DNA of 48,678 bases from JAFGUF01 sp040883315 (lineage in GTDB: Bacteria > Bacillota > Clostridia > Christensenellales > UMGS416): assembly GCA_040883315.1 (NCBI GenBank), contig JBFLKU010000021.1, forward strand, positions 1-48,678, given 5' to 3'. Position numbers and translations under genes: made by a program. Numbering within the stretch: the stretch's first letter is position 1; the number at the start of each line of letters is the position of its first letter. This document shows positions 45,429 to 48,678 of the stretch, in pieces. The notes under the pieces are model-generated. The model made no database searches and was not told where the DNA came from. It saw only the letters and a program-made list of their open reading frames with translations.

Positions 45429-45455
45429 CGTCATATAAACTATAGGAGGCTATAT

Positions 45456-47885
45456 ATGCCGCAGTTCTTTTCAGTTCCGCCTGTCAATGGCATTCAAACA
45501 CTGACCATAAAAGAAAGATATATCAAGGAAGATAATGATGTATATTTTTTTCTTGTCCTTAGCGGCGAAATAAAAATATCATTGAATAAATCCGAGTATT
45601 TTTTGGGTTTAGGAGATGTTATTATGATAGATCCTCGTCATCATTTTCTCGCAAATGGATATGACAAAAACCTTACCTTAGTTATAAAAATGAGAAGCGA
45701 TTTCTTCTATCAGGGTAAATCCGAATTTTTTGGAACATTCATATGCAATTCATCTCAAGACAGCAGCAGAGACTATACTGCAATCAGAAAGATACTGTCT
45801 CAAATAGCACTGACCTACTATGAAAATCAAGATGTAAATCAGATCCGCCAATTTGAACTATGTTATTCTCTTTTATATTATCTCAATTTAAATCACTATG
45901 AAGATAACCTTAATATAAGACAGGATAATAAAAACAAATTCAGACAGCGCGAATACCAGATAATTTCTTATCTGGGCAATAACTATATGAATTCAATTAC
46001 TCTTCAGGATTTGTCCGATGTTGTGTTCCTTTCTCCAACATATCTTTCTAGATTTTTCAAAAAACAATTTGGGCAAAATTTCAATGAATATCTCAATCAA
46101 ATACGCCTAGAGCATGCAATTAATGATATTACATTCACAACCATGCCCATCACAACTATAGCCTTCAATAACGGCTTTTCCAGCAATAATGCCCTAAATA
46201 TTCTTTTTAAGAAAAAATATAATCGCACGCCAAGTGAATACAGAAAAATTCACTCAAAAGATATTCAGGAAAAGAAACCTCAAGATTCTATTTTAGTTGA
46301 TAAACTAGATTTCTCTATAGTTGAACAAAAGCTGAGCACATACGCAGAAAACCAAGCTGATGATACGTCTAATCATCCAATCAAAGTTAAGTATGAAATA
46401 AACAATTCAACCGATAGAGAAAAAATAGTGCCCATATGGAAATCTATAATAAATATCGGAGATAGCTCTAATTTTAGAAATTTCAATACGCAGTCTCAGC
46501 TCGTAATGGCTCAAAAGGAAATAGGCTTTCAATACAGCAGAATACAGGGAGTTCTGAACGAGGAATTAATTCCCCCGTTGGACGATAATTCATATAATTT
46601 TTCCAATTTCGACAGCATAATTGAGCTTTTAACATCTCTCAATTTAACTCCATTTTTAGATTTGACCTTCAAACAAAATTATCTTTTTATGAATGGATTC
46701 CAGTTGGTGTATCCGCCTTACTATAATGAGAGCCAAAAGGATCATGCAGGGTACTTCCTAGAGAAAGTATCTGCACTGATTAAGCATAGTATAAATACAT
46801 TTGGTATATCTGCTGTTGAGAAGTGGGTGTTTGAGATAGGCTATGAGCATGATGAATATCTTTCTGTAACAGAAGAAATCCCATACTTTGTGAACAGATT
46901 TAAAAAAGCCTATGCTTTGATAAAATCTTTCGCTTCTAATGCCCTAGTCGGAGGAATGTCCCATAATCTGACTGTAGATTCACCTACCTTCAAGGAGATT
47001 ATTGTGAATATGGATAAAGCAGATTTCTCTCCCGACTTCATATCATTATGCGGATTTCCATATGAATCATTTGATTCGACCAATAACAATAAAAAATTTG
47101 TAATATCATCAGATCCTTCTTTTATTGTAAAAAAAGTTGATGAAGCGAAATCGATACTTGCAAAATACCCCCGAATCACCCAATCACTTTATCTAACAGT
47201 TTTTGGACCAGACATAAAAATACGTAATCATGTAAATGACAGCTGCTATCAGTCGTCTTTCATAGTAAAAAATATTATCGATTTGCTAGGCAAAGTGGAA
47301 GCCATGGGCTACTGGCAGCTATCCGACATAGGAACGGAATACAAGGATACATCTAGGATACTTTTCGGCGGAAACGGGCTTATAACTAAAAACGGAATCA
47401 AAAAACCCGGATTTATAGCATTAAAAAGACTGAATATAGTAAACAGCGAAATAGTGCATAAAGAAAGCGGCTGCCTATTATCTACAAACGGTGTTAATAC
47501 CTATAGTATAATCTTATGCAATTATGCTCATTTCAATGATTTCTATTGTGTAAGCGAGGCAACCTCATCCACATTAAAGGATGTTTATTCTGTATTTAAA
47601 GATGATAAAAATATTGATGTATCTATCATTTTAAACGATATTCAAAAAGGTAGATACAAAATCATAACCACAACATTAAACCAAGAAAACGGCTGTCTGC
47701 TAGACAAATGGATCCAATATGGCATATTGGATGACCTCCAACCAAGGGATATTCGATATCTAAGTGATTCAGTGCACCCACAAAGAACTGCTAGGTATAT
47801 GACCTGCGGCGAGGGTACTCTGAATTTATCTTTCCAGTTGATGCCTCATGAAGTAAAATTTATAGAATTAATTAGAGAACTATAG
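45456..47885 (+). CDS. AraC-type regulator fused to a GH39-like (probably inactive) glycosidase domain
   Basis: This 809-aa protein has an N-terminal cupin-like sensor (about 1-110), an AraC double helix-turn-helix at about 163-268 (SPTYLSRFFKKQFG and FNNGFSSNNALNILFKKKY), and a C-terminal barrel from about 310 that resembles GH39 enzymes. The acid/base motif FE-x-x-NE-P of GH39 reads FEIGYEHD here, with E464 kept but Asn and Pro replaced. At the nucleophile site, usually TEFN, it reads TVFG with V582. Hydrolysis is therefore unlikely, and the domain probably senses a sugar or glycoside. It is divergent from the deglycosidase-transporter operon, the likely target. Promoter and operator sites lie upstream. 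Confidence 0.85.
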   Translation: MPQFFSVPPVNGIQTLTIKERYIKEDNDVYFFLVLSGEIKISLNKSEYFLGLGDVIMIDPRHHFLANGYDKNLTLVIKMRSDFFYQGKSEFFGTFICNSSQDSSRDYTAIRKILSQIALTYYENQDVNQIRQFELCYSLLYYLNLNHYEDNLNIRQDNKNKFRQREYQIISYLGNNYMNSITLQDLSDVVFLSPTYLSRFFKKQFGQNFNEYLNQIRLEHAINDITFTTMPITTIAFNNGFSSNNALNILFKKKYNRTPSEYRKIHSKDIQEKKPQDSILVDKLDFSIVEQKLSTYAENQADDTSNHPIKVKYEINNSTDREKIVPIWKSIINIGDSSNFRNFNTQSQLVMAQKEIGFQYSRIQGVLNEELIPPLDDNSYNFSNFDSIIELLTSLNLTPFLDLTFKQNYLFMNGFQLVYPPYYNESQKDHAGYFLEKVSALIKHSINTFGISAVEKWVFEIGYEHDEYLSVTEEIPYFVNRFKKAYALIKSFASNALVGGMSHNLTVDSPTFKEIIVNMDKADFSPDFISLCGFPYESFDSTNNNKKFVISSDPSFIVKKVDEAKSILAKYPRITQSLYLTVFGPDIKIRNHVNDSCYQSSFIVKNIIDLLGKVEAMGYWQLSDIGTEYKDTSRILFGGNGLITKNGIKKPGFIALKRLNIVNSEIVHKESGCLLSTNGVNTYSIILCNYAHFNDFYCVSEATSSTLKDVYSVFKDDKNIDVSIILNDIQKGRYKIITTTLNQENGCLLDKWIQYGILDDLQPRDIRYLSDSVHPQRTARYMTCGEGTLNLSFQLMPHEVKFIELIREL

Positions 47886-47897
47886 TATCTAAAAAGT

Positions 47898-47961
47898 GTA
47901 TAGACCTGAGCAAAATTGTTTATAACAAATAATTAACAAACAATTTTAATCAGGTCTATAC
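47898..47961. terminator. Long hairpin between convergent genes (bidirectional terminator)
   Basis: A 12-bp stem GTATAGACCTGA / TCAGGTCTATAC, a 2x2 internal loop, then a second 10-bp stem AAAATTGTTT / AAACAATTTT. It lies between the end of the AraC gene and the end of the nitroreductase gene. On the minus strand it is followed by a T-tract (ACTTTTT), so it can end the nitroreductase transcript; on the plus strand the tail is weaker. Confidence 0.75.
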
Positions 47962-47996
47962 TAGTTTATATATCAGCTTTTATAGAAGGTAATAAG

Positions 47997-48524
47997 CTAT
48001 CTTATAATTTTGTAATAGTTATCTTTTCGAGGTATCGGCTCAGGAAATCCATTTTTAGGATAGCCTAGTATACACGAGCCAACGCCAATATAGTCTCCTT
48101 CGTATCCAGCCTCTTCCAAAAGCTCTCTGCCTAGCTCCGTTTCAAATGTCTGCCTTATACGATTTATCCATCTTGAGCCTAGTCCCAATGCATAAGCAGC
48201 ATTAAACATATTTCCTAGTGCCAGCGAACCATCTTCTACTGGGTCACCTTCATTTTTAGCCAGTACCAAAATAACAGTTGGTGCTCCGTAAAAAGGATCT
48301 GCACCTTCTGGTGCACCAGCAATTTCAGCATTAAGTTTTGATAGTTTTTTTATCCACTCTTTGTTTTGTACAACAATGAAAATCGGTGTTTGTTTGTTGC
48401 CTCCAGACGGAGCGTTCATTCCGGCTTCTAGTACCTGCATCAATAGTTCATCAGATACTTGCTTTGTATCATATTCCTTAACGCTTCTTCTATTTTTAAT
48501 GTCGATTACTGTTTCTTTCATCAT
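47997..48524 (-). CDS. Small nitroreductase family protein
   Basis: This 175-aa FMN oxidoreductase begins with RRSVKEYDTKQVSDELL and then has MNAPSGGNKQTP, the FMN-binding start of the nitroreductase fold. A later YALGLGSRWI segment fits the family. Length is short but within the smaller nitroreductase group. Substrate unknown; it may reduce quinones or nitro compounds with NAD(P)H. A GGGGGG-rich ribosome site precedes two tandem ATGs (48524 and 48521). It is convergent with the AraC gene and probably outside the catabolic unit. Confidence 0.85.
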   Translation of the reverse strand: MMKETVIDIKNRRSVKEYDTKQVSDELLMQVLEAGMNAPSGGNKQTPIFIVVQNKEWIKKLSKLNAEIAGAPEGADPFYGAPTVILVLAKNEGDPVEDGSLALGNMFNAAYALGLGSRWINRIRQTFETELGRELLEEAGYEGDYIGVGSCILGYPKNGFPEPIPRKDNYYKIIR

Positions 48525-48579
48525 TTACCCCCCTCTACTATTACTATAGGTCAAGTTTTTGCGATATTCTGTCATTAAA

Positions 48580-48678
48580 TTAATAGCTCGGATTATACTC
48601 TTTATATTCGTTTCTTTTTTTATCCAAAAACTCTTTGTTCTCCATGATTTTCGGAATGCAAACTGTCTTCATGTTTTC
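48580..48678 (-). CDS. 3' end of an unidentified reading frame, cut by the right edge
   Basis: The minus strand is open from the edge to TAA at 48582-48580 and reads ENMKTVCIPKIMENKEFLDK and further, ending NPSY. It lies 55 nt upstream of the nitroreductase start. It may be the C-terminus of a longer protein beyond the window or a short ORF starting at the internal Met. I do not recognise it, and 33 codons are not enough to be sure it is coding. Confidence 0.4.
   Translation of the reverse strand, partial: ENMKTVCIPKIMENKEFLDKKRNEYKEYNPSY

Noticed and set aside
45456..47885. Active GH39 beta-xylosidase
   Set aside because: The nucleophile position is V582 and the acid/base motif is altered; the AraC helix-turn-helix domains and divergent placement indicate a regulator.
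1..48678. tRNA, rRNA, CRISPR array or insertion sequence
   Set aside because: No cloverleaf-like segments, regular spaced repeats, transposase frames or terminal inverted repeats were noticed on either strand.

Overview
The window is low-G+C DNA with Gram-positive features: strong AGGAGG-type ribosome sites, lipobox lipoproteins, DegV, a ROK glucokinase, and butyrate kinase with strictly anaerobic acetate/butyrate chemistry. An anaerobic Clostridia-type bacterium (Lachnospirales/Eubacteriales-like, gut or anoxic soil) is the likely source. That is inference from gene content; no rRNA or tRNA gene was seen. Two unrelated blocks make up nearly all of it, and most genes are on the minus strand.

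Block 1 (1-27096) is a surface-polysaccharide (EPS/capsule) locus beside the start of glmM. It contains a WecA/TagO-type initiating transferase, CapE-CapF-CapG enzymes for UDP-L-FucNAc with a WbuB-like glycosyltransferase next to them, and a divergent plus-strand pair (TviB- and TviC-like) for UDP-GlcNAcA/UDP-GalNAcA. It also has two more GT4 glycosyltransferases, a Wzx-type flippase, a Wzy-type polymerase candidate, two separate MBOAT + SGNH pairs (predicted O-acylation), three tandem related large membrane proteins that look like GT-C glycosyltransferases, and an orphan solute-binding lipoprotein. The predicted polymer is Wzx/Wzy-dependent, contains L-FucNAc and an N-acetylhexosaminuronic acid, and is probably O-acetylated. 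Clear sigma-70-type promoters precede the polymerase gene, the second MBOAT gene and the lipoprotein gene.

A degV gene (27363-28208) separates the blocks.

Block 2 (28312-47885) is a catabolic island and the most interesting part. A divergent AraC-type regulator carries a C-terminal GH39-like barrel whose nucleophile position is not Glu. Opposite it lie a C-glycoside deglycosidase alpha/beta pair and an RbsA/RbsC/RbsB-like ABC transporter, closed by a clear intrinsic terminator. A second operon follows: acetoacetate CoA-transferase (two subunits), cupin, SDR, 3-hydroxyacyl-CoA-dehydrogenase-like enzyme, cyclase-family metal hydrolase, thiolase, BKACE-family lyase, small membrane protein, phosphotransacetylase, butyrate kinase, iron-sulfur flavoprotein and ROK glucokinase. 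This set matches, step by step, the anaerobic phloroglucinol route: reduction to dihydrophloroglucinol, hydrolytic ring opening to 3-hydroxy-5-oxohexanoate, oxidation to triacetate, cleavage with acetyl-CoA, then thiolysis and substrate-level ATP formation. With the deglycosidase and transporter, the island reads as a pathway for taking up plant polyphenol (C-)glycosides, removing the sugar and fermenting the phloroglucinol ring. The oxidoreductase expected to make the 3-keto glycoside is not in the window.

The right edge carries a small nitroreductase and the 3' end of an unidentified reading frame.
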